Source: VFKI01 sp964647825
GTDB lineage: Bacteria; Pseudomonadota; Gammaproteobacteria; DSM-16500
Length of the DNA stretch: 64,000 bases
Reading direction: 5' to 3'
NCBI GenBank assembly: GCA_964647825.1
Contig: CAZYJL010000003.1
Location: 124,001 to 188,000, forward strand
Part shown: positions 26,144 through 34,842 of the stretch, in pieces
How positions within the stretch are numbered: position 1 is the stretch's first letter
Layout of the letters: each line of letters starts with the position of its first letter
Notes under the pieces: generated by a model
What the model saw: the letters and a program-made list of their open reading frames with translations, nothing else
The model's database searches: none
Told to the model about the DNA's origin: nothing
Position numbers and translations under genes: made by a program

Positions 26144-27256
26144 ATGAAAATTGAATTATTTAAATTTAATGGTCAAATAAATGTTTTTGCCATGTCAAAA
26201 GATCACTACACACACTTTATTCAAATTGAAATCACGCAAGAAGAAGAAACCAAGCGTTTCACTCTACCGATTGACCCAACGGATAATACGTTAGCGGCAA
26301 CCCTTGATCCCGCACTCATCACAGCATTGGGTGAACATGCTAAAGAATTTATGGAAAAATTATCCACTGAATTACGCGAACAGATTGGCGCCAAACAAAT
26401 TATGGTTGTACCAATTGGCTCTGCTTTAACAGACTATATTTTACCAATCAATGCCGATTTCAAACGTTTACGCTACGCCAAGCCTGAACATATTGCGACA
26501 AAATCTGCAGACATTCTTGCAGCCTATCCTGAAATACAGGAAATGCTTGATAAAACCTATTATTTCACTGCTACAGAAAAGGCATTACTCGCTGATTTTT
26601 CTGAAACGAAACGTTATGCTGAAGTTGATGACATTCTCGGCAGTGCGCGTTTTCTTACATCAAAACAAACAGAATACAAAGAAGAAGATTTACAAGGAAA
26701 AGCATCACGTATTAAAAGTGAATTTATTCTGCCAATCACTATGCAAAATGAAGAAAAAGAAATTCATGGCATCATTCGTGCTTTAAAAATGGGAAATGGT
26801 TTTATTTATCTCTCTGATGAAGTCATGGATCAAGACATTGTTGAACTAGATAAATTTACTGGCAGCACAATTGAAGAAAAAAAATCAGCTCGTGAGAAAT
26901 TCCTATTAGCGTATTTGCTTCAGCACGCTAATCAAATTTTAAGTGCGAAAATAGAAAAAACTCACTGCATTATTATGATCGCGGCAAGCGGTCGTGAACA
27001 TCTGTATGCTGCCTCGGGTTTTCGTGATTTTTCTGGCCCTTCCCTTCTTTCCGAATTTGCCATTCAAATGAAATTTGGACCTAAAGGAAAACTCTTAGAG
27101 GAGATGCAAGACAATATTAGAAAAATCAAATTTACATCAGATGCTGTTTCACCGGCAAAAAAAGGATTATTTGCTCTTTCTCTAAAACCAGTCACCGTCA
27201 GCACAGAAGCTGATGAAGAAAAAGCGCTTGCCTATAGCGGACCCGCACGCAAATAA
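26144..27256 (+). CDS. Unknown protein
   Basis: A 370-residue protein that I do not recognise. AAAGGAAA precedes the ATG at 26144; a TTG 132 bases further upstream has no support. The protein is soluble, acidic and mixed alpha/beta, without signal peptide or membrane segment. A segment near residue 280 (THCIIMIAASGREHLYAASGFRDF) is the most structured-looking part, but I cannot assign it. The C-terminus is short and Ala/Lys-rich. It stands alone between the sugar cluster and a toxin-antitoxin pair, next to the icm operon. A secreted substrate is possible, though nothing specific shows it. Confidence 0.6.
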   Translation: MKIELFKFNGQINVFAMSKDHYTHFIQIEITQEEETKRFTLPIDPTDNTLAATLDPALITALGEHAKEFMEKLSTELREQIGAKQIMVVPIGSALTDYILPINADFKRLRYAKPEHIATKSADILAAYPEIQEMLDKTYYFTATEKALLADFSETKRYAEVDDILGSARFLTSKQTEYKEEDLQGKASRIKSEFILPITMQNEEKEIHGIIRALKMGNGFIYLSDEVMDQDIVELDKFTGSTIEEKKSAREKFLLAYLLQHANQILSAKIEKTHCIIMIAASGREHLYAASGFRDFSGPSLLSEFAIQMKFGPKGKLLEEMQDNIRKIKFTSDAVSPAKKGLFALSLKPVTVSTEADEEKALAYSGPARK

Positions 27257-27294
27257 CCCAGTCAATATAAAGTGGAAATTTTAAATGACTATTT

Positions 27295-27341
27295 AACACA
27301 CTGATTATGAATTTTTTATATGCATAGTCAGTGTGTTTTAT
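27295..27341. terminator. Bidirectional terminator-like hairpin
   Basis: AACACACTGA (27295-27304) pairs with TCAGTGTGTT (27328-27337), and inner TATG/CATA bases extend the stem. A-rich and T-rich flanks lie on either side. It sits between convergent genes (the unknown gene and the RES toxin). Confidence 0.7.
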
Positions 27342-27453
27342 AGCAAAAGACTGAATGACTCGCGCCTTCTGAAAAGGAAGGAGGATAAATAAAAGTATTA
27401 CCACGCAAATCGACTGTTTTGATACTGATTTCTGCAACAATCTTACAATTTTT

Positions 27454-28086
27454 CTATGACACCGTACTCCACTGGACCGGAAAATTGTAATCTAACCAAC
27501 TAATCTGCCGCGCTTGATTATCATAAAAAAAGTTAATCGTTGATTCCCATTTTGGATTTTTAGCTAAGTGATTAATATCCAAAATTGCTGCATTATTTCG
27601 CTGTTTAGGGTCTCGGCATGAAGGGTAAACAATAAAAGTTATTTGAGTATTCGTTGTCACAAACTGATGGGATGCTGAATAATCAATTTTATTCATTATT
27701 TGATGACAGTCCGGATGATTGCTTATATTGATAGAACTCGCGTCATTTGCATCTACGGAAAAAATTGTTCTAATCCCAGTAGCAGTTTTTATATTCAAGT
27801 GGAGACGTTGTTTCATAAAATGAAAAGCATGCTCATAAAGAGCCGTTTCTTCTAACAATGCACCATAGAAAACATTTTTTCCATAAAGAGGTCTGAAACG
27901 AGCTTGTTGATGAGGTGGATTATATCTAAACGAAGTGATTATCAACGGATGCCACGCTTGCTGTTTATTTGCCGGTTTAGTCATTTCAATAAGCAATTCC
28001 AATTGAATCGCACGCTCTTCATTTTGGGTTGCACGATAACTGGATAAAGTTGCTTGATGTTCAACGATTCGTACCAATTCTATCAA
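27454..28086 (-). CDS. RES-domain toxin (NAD-degrading type)
   Basis: A 210-residue RES-domain protein. The family is named for conserved Arg, Glu and Ser residues, and characterised members deplete NAD+. Visible are the N-terminal LVRIV segment, then ARFRPLYGKNVFYGALLEETALYEHAFHFM (residues 60-90), which carries the Arg and Glu of the active site, and later YSASHQFVTTN. The start overlaps the stop of the upstream antitoxin (ATGA), the usual antitoxin-first order. The pair lies just beyond the icmB end of the Dot/Icm operon. Confidence 0.85.
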   Translation of the reverse strand: MIELVRIVEHQATLSSYRATQNEERAIQLELLIEMTKPANKQQAWHPLIITSFRYNPPHQQARFRPLYGKNVFYGALLEETALYEHAFHFMKQRLHLNIKTATGIRTIFSVDANDASSINISNHPDCHQIMNKIDYSASHQFVTTNTQITFIVYPSCRDPKQRNNAAILDINHLAKNPKWESTINFFYDNQARQISWLDYNFPVQWSTVS

Positions 28087-28535
28087 GCACCTCTTCCTCT
28101 AACATAGTCTAAATACTGACGAATAAAAATTAACCCATCAATGGATTCGCCCATCAATTTTTCTGGAATAACATTTAATTCCGGATGTGGTGTAGCTAAC
28201 CAAATACATTGATGAAAAGAGTCATCAAACATTGCTTCTAAACTTCGGTGTATCGCCAATAAATGAATAATTGCTTGAATATCAGGCTGCAATAAACCAT
28301 TACCAATTGGAACAATTCCATTTTTCAACCATGTATTCACAGTATTCGGCGGCAAGTGAAGAACATTAGCAATTTTTGTCCCTGACCAATCCAGTCTTTT
28401 TTTTAAATACTCAAGGCCATCTACGATAGCTTGACCTGCCAATAACGGATCAAATTTTAACGATGTGGTACCTAAAAGAGATGATTCACCTCTTAATGAT
28501 CTTGGTTTTTTATTTTCCGGAATTGAGATTGGCAT
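28083..28535 (-). CDS. Xre/MbcA/ParS-type antitoxin
   Basis: A 150-residue antitoxin. The middle part has an HTH-like segment (GTKIANVLHLPPNTVNTWLKNG, residues 66-87). The C-terminal part has the MbcA/ParS toxin-binding domain: HLLAIHRSLEAMFDD near 111 and WLATPHPELN followed by GESIDGLIFIRQYLDYVRGRGA near the end. The extreme C-terminus of this family inserts into the RES active site. The stop overlaps the toxin start, so the two are co-translated and the operon is probably autoregulated. Confidence 0.87.
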   Translation of the reverse strand: MPISIPENKKPRSLRGESSLLGTTSLKFDPLLAGQAIVDGLEYLKKRLDWSGTKIANVLHLPPNTVNTWLKNGIVPIGNGLLQPDIQAIIHLLAIHRSLEAMFDDSFHQCIWLATPHPELNVIPEKLMGESIDGLIFIRQYLDYVRGRGA

Positions 28536-28707
28536 TGTTTTCTCCTCTATTCCAAGTATAACCCAAATTGATCAAAAAACCATTTAATTAAAATTAAGTG
28601 GTTTTATTTCATTTATTTTCAATAAGATATTAATAAATCAATATTGACTGAAATAGCGAATTATCCAACTTTCCTGTTACCAAAACTTCTTCACACCAAT
28701 GCAATAC

Positions 28708-31700
28708 TCACCCTGGCAAACTTTTCACATCCGGATTCTTTGACCACGCATCGACAATTTCAGCAATTAATTGATCTACTACGCCAAGATTCCCACTTTC
28801 TTCAATAATCCCTTGTTTTTCACGCATTGCAGCTAACCGTGTTTCAATTAATTGTTTCACAGACCCCGCCGGAAATAATGCAGCTAATACGCGACGCGCT
28901 TCCGCAGGCTTCATCACTTGATATAATTTATTTCTGACACGCGCATCTTCTGCAGTTGTACTAAATGCCCATAATTCCACTGGACCCAACGTACTCGTTA
29001 ATAATTGCGTATTAATGCCGGACTTTGTTGCAAATTGTGCGAGAAAGGTGGCGCCACCTTCTCGCGGACCATGGACACGCGTTTTTAATGCAGTGCGCGC
29101 AGTATCAGATAAACCAAAAATTTCTGTTGAACGCCGAATAGCTTGCTCAGGTCCCGCATCCATAATAAAAATTGACGTACCAAACTCTACCATCACTGCA
29201 TCAAAATCATCTAAAGATTGTGAAATCAATGCAATTTGCACGTTCCATTTTCTGCCTTCACGCATATCTAAAATGACTTGATCACGCACCGCACGTGCAC
29301 GTGAAGTACGATGGAATTCGTCATATACAATTCGTTTAGGATCTTCGCGAATTTCAATAATACGCGCACGATGATAATCACGATACGCATCCGGAAAATC
29401 TGCCAACATATCTTCAGTTAAATAATAATGTCGCGCCAACACATAACGCGCCAACATATACATCACTGCTGTTTGACGCTCCGCCGCATCGCCACCACTT
29501 TTTGCCACTTCATCTAAATCCAATGAAACAACACGCGCATCGCCAATATCAAATTTGGTCACACCGGATAACACCGGATATTCACGCACCGCACCCGAAA
29601 TCATGCGACCAAATGCTTGAATAAGTGGCTCACCCGTTGGGGCACGTACTTGTCCATATAAATCTTCAATCACTTGCGTTCGACAAATGGCTGCAGCGTC
29701 AGGCAATAATGGCATCGCATACCGTTGTGACAACGTCGCTTCATGACGAAACCCTGCTAAAAACAAGGCATCTGTCACTTCCCACCACGTCGTGCGATCA
29801 TCTGTCACAAAACCAATTTCTGATAAAATATCATCGACCAATGTTTCAATACCGGCCGTATAAAGATGCGGCTTACCATCATCTGCCAGATATTTATAAA
29901 GCTCATCGACAATCAAGCCCGCCATGTCAGAAACGCCATCATAAGGACGTTCCGCACCAATTGGCGTGGCAAGTAATGTAATAAAATTCACTAAAAACCC
30001 GCGCTCTTGTGCTGTTGGATAACGACAACCTAACTGTGTATCAAAAGGATTAATCGCATAATCTGCTGTCATCCGAATACGATGATAAGCAACCAAGTGA
30101 CGCTGATTTTGTGGTAATGCCTCGCGCAGCAACGAAATCAAACCGCTACTCGATGGACCAATATCAATCACCGCAATACGTGGTAAACGCTGAATGCCAC
30201 CCGAAAGACAAAGCGCCAAATTAATCGAATTCGATAACACCGATTTACCCGACCCTGGACGCGCATACAACAAATCTATCCACGTGGTTTGCTGCGATGA
30301 ACCTGGTTGATAAGGCCAAGGTTTGCCGTCAGGCGAACGCAACAACACCGCACCCGATTGCCAAGATGACGCCGGGCGCGTAAATGGCAACATGTAAACA
30401 ACATCAGACAAAGGTGCAACCGTTGCTGTGGCAACACTGGATGCGCTAAATGCCGGCAAACTTGAGACAACGCCAGCAAATGCATCACCCGATGCTTCCG
30501 AAACTTCACACGTCCCCCAGCCTTCAACTGCTTTTGCTAACTCTGCAGTACGCGTACGTAATAAATTAATATTGCCTTCAGGCGCCCATGTCGCTAACGA
30601 CACCTGTAAACGCACAATAGCGTCATCTGCATTTGTCTCGATCTTGCTGAGCGCTTTGATTGCATCATTTACTAAACTATTTTGTGACGACGTCCAAGCT
30701 AAAATCGCTGCCATGGCAGATTTAAAACGCAACGCACCCAAACCACCGCTTTCCATCAGAAAAGACATACGCCAAGGCACACGCGTCGGCAACGTACGGC
30801 CGAATAGCACAGGAAACGATTTCACATCTTGCGGAAAAAGATCAATAAAAATCGGTGTATAAATTCGATCGCCAATTCTCACCGTACGTAAATCGATATT
30901 CATCGCATCACGCGGCACAATCTGTCGCGCGAGAGGCGGCCACATTAACCCTGACAACTCACCTGCCAAAGGTCGCGCTTCATGAACAGGAATTTGATCC
31001 CCAGGCAAAGCAGGTCGCCAATCAATACTGGTAAAATCGGGATCCGCTGCCATCCGAATGGCTCGCACCGCATCATGAATTTCTAGTAATTCACAATGAA
31101 TATTTAAGCCAGATAAATCTGCAACCAGTGACCGCACAAATGATTGATGCGACTCACGTAAATCAGGAATGGCAGCAAGCAAGTTTTGCCCATTTTTAAA
31201 AGGCGGAATTTTATTCTCGCGAATGAATTTTAATTTCTCTTTTGCTGCACGCTGGCTTTGTTCTTTACTCAATGAATAAGGACGCGTCCACAAAATAAAA
31301 TAAAGACTCTCATGCGCGCAATAACGAGAAATATAATCAACGCGTTCACGAAATAAATCTTCTAGCGCAAGACCAAGACGATCTGCAGTTGCTTTAGCCG
31401 GCGCAAGAATTTCTTCAATTTCTGGTTTAACTGCCGCTCGATCATAACTAAAATACACTTGTACAACGTGCCCGGGACGTTTCAACGTTGCTCGCAAGCT
31501 TTGCGTTAAACCTGCATGAATTGACTCAAATTCATCTGCACCCACCAACCTTGTGACACCGTGCACTTGCACCATCGAAAGCAACGAACCATCACGGGCG
31601 ACTAATGTGGTTGGGCTATCTGCTGTTTCCAAATCACAATACGACTCAACGGTTTGACCAAGCTCCGTGCTCAGCCAGGCAAGAAAGGTATCAATACTAT

Positions 31701-31728
31701 CGAGGATCGGTTCTACAAAATTCCGCAT
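28708..31728 (-). CDS. icmB: Dot/Icm ATPase IcmB/DotO
   Basis: VirB4-like cytoplasmic ATPase that powers the type IVB system. The start at 31728 gives 1006 residues, about the usual IcmB length (MRNFVEPILDSIDTFLAWLS). AAGGGA lies eight bases upstream, and an ATG at 31734 is a close alternative. Reading further upstream only translates a repeat element. Walker A is LLYARPGSGKSVLSN, and Walker B is probably RIVYDEFHRTS. It is the last icm gene of the leftward operon, separated from icmJ by an inserted 133-bp element. Confidence 0.95.
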   Translation of the reverse strand: MRNFVEPILDSIDTFLAWLSTELGQTVESYCDLETADSPTTLVARDGSLLSMVQVHGVTRLVGADEFESIHAGLTQSLRATLKRPGHVVQVYFSYDRAAVKPEIEEILAPAKATADRLGLALEDLFRERVDYISRYCAHESLYFILWTRPYSLSKEQSQRAAKEKLKFIRENKIPPFKNGQNLLAAIPDLRESHQSFVRSLVADLSGLNIHCELLEIHDAVRAIRMAADPDFTSIDWRPALPGDQIPVHEARPLAGELSGLMWPPLARQIVPRDAMNIDLRTVRIGDRIYTPIFIDLFPQDVKSFPVLFGRTLPTRVPWRMSFLMESGGLGALRFKSAMAAILAWTSSQNSLVNDAIKALSKIETNADDAIVRLQVSLATWAPEGNINLLRTRTAELAKAVEGWGTCEVSEASGDAFAGVVSSLPAFSASSVATATVAPLSDVVYMLPFTRPASSWQSGAVLLRSPDGKPWPYQPGSSQQTTWIDLLYARPGSGKSVLSNSINLALCLSGGIQRLPRIAVIDIGPSSSGLISLLREALPQNQRHLVAYHRIRMTADYAINPFDTQLGCRYPTAQERGFLVNFITLLATPIGAERPYDGVSDMAGLIVDELYKYLADDGKPHLYTAGIETLVDDILSEIGFVTDDRTTWWEVTDALFLAGFRHEATLSQRYAMPLLPDAAAICRTQVIEDLYGQVRAPTGEPLIQAFGRMISGAVREYPVLSGVTKFDIGDARVVSLDLDEVAKSGGDAAERQTAVMYMLARYVLARHYYLTEDMLADFPDAYRDYHRARIIEIREDPKRIVYDEFHRTSRARAVRDQVILDMREGRKWNVQIALISQSLDDFDAVMVEFGTSIFIMDAGPEQAIRRSTEIFGLSDTARTALKTRVHGPREGGATFLAQFATKSGINTQLLTSTLGPVELWAFSTTAEDARVRNKLYQVMKPAEARRVLAALFPAGSVKQLIETRLAAMREKQGIIEESGNLGVVDQLIAEIVDAWSKNPDVKSLPG

Positions 31729-31747
31729 CGCCATATTCCCTTGATTG

Positions 31748-31880
31748 CTAGTACTCCGTTTCATTGATTCTGTCATACTGCGCTTGATGCGCGGTTTCCA
31801 GTTTTTATTAGCGTTTCTCTTAGATCCCGCGGATGAACCGCGGGATGACAAAAAGACATAATAAATGAAACACCGTACTA
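31748..31880. mobile_element. MITE-like element with TGTCATNCCGCG core, between icmJ and icmB
   Basis: The outer inverted repeats TAGTACTCCGTTTCATTGATT and TAGTACGGTGTTTCATTTATT (the latter read on the minus strand) enclose TGTCATACTGCGC on one side and CGCGGGATGACA on the other. The inner GATCCCGCGGAT-GAACCGCGGGAT is itself palindromic. The right terminus TAG (minus strand) is the stop codon of icmJ. A second copy with the same ends lies at 32932-33062. Confidence 0.8.
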
Positions 31881-32504
31881 ATCTGTCCCCGTTGAAATTT
31901 CCTCTAATGCATCCGCCGCCCATGCCTCCATTTGTACTTTAAATTTTGCATGAGCAGGCAACAAACGTAACTCTGTCAACACCTTTTCCATCTGTGCACT
32001 TTTTTCGGGATGTGCAGCACGATACTCTAGTAACAATTGCCCAAACGCAGCTGGCTGGCTGGAGCCAGAACCAAAACGATTTTCAACCGGTTGCGCACGA
32101 AATTTCATATCACGATAAATGGATTCCGCGCTGTCTTGATACCCTGTCCCATTTCCCATGGCACAAAAAAGCACGTGACAAAAACTACTCAGATTCGCTT
32201 GACTCATTTCTGGAAGATAAATCAGCTGACCACCACCCATATCATCTAAGCCAACTGATTCAAGAAAAAGACACTGAGAACAAAAACAACACGCTGTAAT
32301 CAAATTACTTAATCGATTATTTGCATAATTGCCGTCGGCATTCACCACTTGCTGATATTGTCGCGCTTGGAAACCACAATATTGGCACGTAAAAAGATCC
32401 CGGCGAAAAACCCGTTCTTGAACTGGCTGGAACGCTTTGTCTTCTTGACGTCTTACAAAAGCACGCCAGCCTTCAGGATTGACTGCTAACTGCAACGGCT
32501 GCAT
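31878..32504 (-). CDS. icmJ: Dot/Icm coupling-complex protein IcmJ/DotN
   Basis: Zinc-binding component of the IcmO/DotL coupling complex. The cysteines are C40 and C43 (FTCQYCGF) and C75 and C78 (CFCSQC), forming an HNH-like zinc site, with NRLSNLITA between them. At 208 residues it matches the family. It starts 9 bases after icmD. Its stop codon lies exactly in the terminal TAG of a MITE-like insertion, so the last residues may differ from the ancestral end. Confidence 0.93.
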   Translation of the reverse strand: MQPLQLAVNPEGWRAFVRRQEDKAFQPVQERVFRRDLFTCQYCGFQARQYQQVVNADGNYANNRLSNLITACCFCSQCLFLESVGLDDMGGGQLIYLPEMSQANLSSFCHVLFCAMGNGTGYQDSAESIYRDMKFRAQPVENRFGSGSSQPAAFGQLLLEYRAAHPEKSAQMEKVLTELRLLPAHAKFKVQMEAWAADALEEISTGTD

Positions 32505-32513
32505 TAAAAATTC

Positions 32514-32885
32514 TCAAAAAGTCGTGACACCAGACACGCTGCTTCTACCAGAAAGACCCATCGTGCCGCCGGTTACACTAAAGACAGAAGGAACAAAAAT
32601 TAACGCTGCACCCACAAATAATAACGCGATCGGCATACTAATCATAACCTGCGTTGGATTATCTTTATGTGCTTTAAACTTCACAATTGCCGCAACAACA
32701 AAACCAAAACCAGCAACGTAAGCACCTGCAGTAATCAATTTTGCAATACCACTCATGTTTTTAGTCACATTTGCTGCTAAAGCGCCCACGCCCGATGGAT
32801 TTGCCAACGCCAGACCTGCAACAAAAAAACAAAGTAACGACCCAAATAAAAGCATCATTCCTTTTCTTACTTGCTGTTTTTTCAT
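32514..32885 (-). CDS. icmD: Dot/Icm membrane protein IcmD/DotP
   Basis: A small inner-membrane protein of 123 residues. It has an N-terminal hydrophobic signal (MLLFGSLLCFFVAGLALA) and two later membrane helices (AGAYVAGFGFVVAAIVKF and MISMPIALLFVGAALIFVP). AAGGAGAG lies nine bases upstream of the ATG at 32885, so I discard a longer reading from 32924. It resembles its neighbour IcmC in the GxxKFKxHKDNP/PxxxxFVGAxLIFxP pattern. Upstream lies a MITE-like insertion that separates it from icmC. Confidence 0.9.
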   Translation of the reverse strand: MKKQQVRKGMMLLFGSLLCFFVAGLALANPSGVGALAANVTKNMSGIAKLITAGAYVAGFGFVVAAIVKFKAHKDNPTQVMISMPIALLFVGAALIFVPSVFSVTGGTMGLSGRSSVSGVTTF

Positions 32886-32931
32886 CTCACACTCTCCTTC
32901 ATCAAAGTTAAATAAATAAATCACATCCCAC

Positions 32932-33062
32932 TAGTAAACTATTTTAATCATTCTGTCATACCGCACTTTCTGTGCGATATCTAGTTTTTATCAGCATTTC
33001 TCTGTATCCCCAGATAAACCGCGGGATGACAAATCAGACACAATCAATGAAACACTGTTCTA
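32932..33062. mobile_element. MITE-like element with TGTCATNCCGCG core, between icmC and icmD
   Basis: The ends are TAGTAAACTATTTTAATCATT on the left and TAGAACAGTGTTTCATTGATT on the right (minus strand). Inside, TGTCATACCGCAC faces CGCGGGATGACA. It is the same family as 31748-31880 but more diverged on the left. It occupies most of a 272-base gap in an operon whose other gaps are mostly under 40 bases. Confidence 0.75.
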
Positions 33063-33157
33063 GGCTCTCACCTGATTTTAGACAGGTATAAACTGCTATC
33101 ACATCTTTTTTTTTCTCACTTCCTAAACTTCCTAGAAAATGATTATGACGCAAGCCG

Positions 33158-33781
33158 TCAAGCAGACCATTGTCCAATCCCCAATGAACTCGATACTGCT
33201 TGCAAAAATCCATATAAATTAATACACAATGTGCCTGCAATAATATGTGCCATCGCACGACCAAACACACCTTGTTGCTGCCCACCGCCCATTTGCGTTA
33301 ATAAAATTAATCCACGAATAAATGAAATCGTTCCGACTAATTGAATGATAAGAAAAACAGCATCAGATATCGAAGAGGTTTCACCAGATGAATCTGTCTG
33401 CCACGCATAAGGATTAGCGCTTTGTCCCCAAAACGTTCCTAAACTGACATTCACAACACCAGGCAAATAAATCAACATTGCGCCTACAAAAATAAATGTC
33501 AGTGGTTTACCGAGATGATGCTCACCACTCATCATCGTACGCGACTCGCCAAATCGCTTTAATTCAAATAATCCTTTCACCACAAAGAAAAAACCCATGA
33601 CATACGCTATGGCAGTCACCAAACTCATTAAATTTGGCACTTCACGGCTAAAACGTGCCAACATATCTTGTAAATTAGGCGTGCCAGATGGGGTAAATGT
33701 CACAGCCAAAGCAGTGTGGGCATAAAATAGAGAAATCAAACAAATAAAAAACAGTCTTGAGATGACGTTTGACTGTTTCAT
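33158..33781 (-). CDS. icmC: Dot/Icm membrane protein IcmC/DotE
   Basis: An inner-membrane protein of 207 residues. It has an N-terminal signal segment (LFFICLISLFYAHTALA) and three membrane stretches, including IAYVMGFFFVVKGLFELK and FIFVGAMLIYLPGVV. The GxxELKxFG/PLTFIFVGAMLIYLP layout is typical and parallels IcmD. GGAGGAGG lies before the ATG at 33781; a GTG at 33796 overlaps that ribosome site and is rejected. Transcribed after icmG. Confidence 0.92.
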   Translation of the reverse strand: MKQSNVISRLFFICLISLFYAHTALAVTFTPSGTPNLQDMLARFSREVPNLMSLVTAIAYVMGFFFVVKGLFELKRFGESRTMMSGEHHLGKPLTFIFVGAMLIYLPGVVNVSLGTFWGQSANPYAWQTDSSGETSSISDAVFLIIQLVGTISFIRGLILLTQMGGGQQQGVFGRAMAHIIAGTLCINLYGFLQAVSSSLGIGQWSA

Positions 33782-33817
33782 GAAAACCTCCTCCACTGAC
33801 TTTGCCTAGAAAATTGA

Positions 33818-34810
33818 CTAAGCTTGGTCATCACTTAACCCATAAGAAAGCGTCAATGTTCGACTACCTGTATTGATATTCACAACCCCATCATACGGAT
33901 CAATATGTGTAATCCGCCCAAGACCTCTCAAGGTATCACCCACTGCAACCGTTACCGTATCACCTGAGTCAGAACGCAACCATGCGCGACCAGGAATAAT
34001 GGCTTGGACAGTATACCCTACCCGTGCAGCACGCTCAGATGACCTTGTTTGCACCGCGGCATAACCTGACGTGTTATTTCCTCTATTACGCATCGCGCCA
34101 GCTCGCCCTTTCACCTCGCCCAACATGGTTGCTAATTGATGAAAAGCCACTTCCATTGCAGTGACTCGTGAGGTGAGTTCTTGTACCTCTAGACGCAACT
34201 GATTATTTTGAGCTTCTGACTCCGCCAATTTTTTTGTGACATCTGACTGTAATAAATTTGCCATCGCTGCATTTTGTTGTTCAAGTCCCGCCACTTTCTC
34301 AGGCAAGTCAGCAAGTTGCGACGTACCCATTTGTGCGCGGGACTGTTCTTGCGGCACCGTGCTTGGCAAAGCAGATGGCGATGGCATGACTTGCGAGGTG
34401 GCCACGGGTGCCGCAGCAGCGGGGGCAGCAACAATCTGAGGTTGCGCACTGACTGCCGGCGCTACCAACGGTTGGCTAGGTTGATTCGTTTCTACAGAGG
34501 CCACTAATTTTTTTACCGGTTTTTCTACTGGTACAGTTTGCGTGATCTCCCCTTCTGCAAGCGCCGATTGCGGCACAGTCGGCACGATCATGCGATACAC
34601 GACGCCTAACAATAAAAGAAACACAATCGTGCCCGCAAAAATTCGTCGATGTTGTTTAAAACGATCCACTAGCTTTTTTCCCGTGGTCGCTGTCGAGACG
34701 CTGGCTACTGCAGGCGTTGCACCAAGATCATAATCATGTTGCTCATTTTCAAAGCGATACTCTTCTTCACCTTGATCATCTGATTTGTCTTCAAAACGTT
34801 CGTCTGCCAT
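33818..34810 (-). CDS. icmG: Dot/Icm core protein IcmG/DotF
   Basis: A bitopic inner-membrane protein that links the coupling and core complexes. The cytoplasmic N-terminus is acidic (residues 1-30), one membrane helix lies near 62-80 (IFAGTIVFLLLLGVVYRMIV), then a Pro/Ala-rich linker, a coiled coil near 175-225 (LEQQNAAMANLLQSDVTKKL) and a C-terminal globular domain (IIPGRAWLRSDSGDTVTVAVGD). The ATG at 34810 follows TGAGGTGA. It starts 32 bases after icmE. Confidence 0.92.
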   Translation of the reverse strand: MADERFEDKSDDQGEEEYRFENEQHDYDLGATPAVASVSTATTGKKLVDRFKQHRRIFAGTIVFLLLLGVVYRMIVPTVPQSALAEGEITQTVPVEKPVKKLVASVETNQPSQPLVAPAVSAQPQIVAAPAAAAPVATSQVMPSPSALPSTVPQEQSRAQMGTSQLADLPEKVAGLEQQNAAMANLLQSDVTKKLAESEAQNNQLRLEVQELTSRVTAMEVAFHQLATMLGEVKGRAGAMRNRGNNTSGYAAVQTRSSERAARVGYTVQAIIPGRAWLRSDSGDTVTVAVGDTLRGLGRITHIDPYDGVVNINTGSRTLTLSYGLSDDQA

Positions 34811-34842
34811 ACGACTCACCTCATTTTTTTCATTTAGAACAG

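Noticed and set aside
31729..31923. Extended N-terminus for IcmB (65 extra residues)
   Set aside because: The extra codons translate a MITE-like repeat and overlap icmJ. AAGGGA before 31728 and the family length fit the shorter form.
34189..34507. Overlapping frames with Arg-rich or Cys-rich products opposite or within icmG
   Set aside because: Out-of-frame readings of the Ala/Pro-rich linker of IcmG; low-complexity artefacts.
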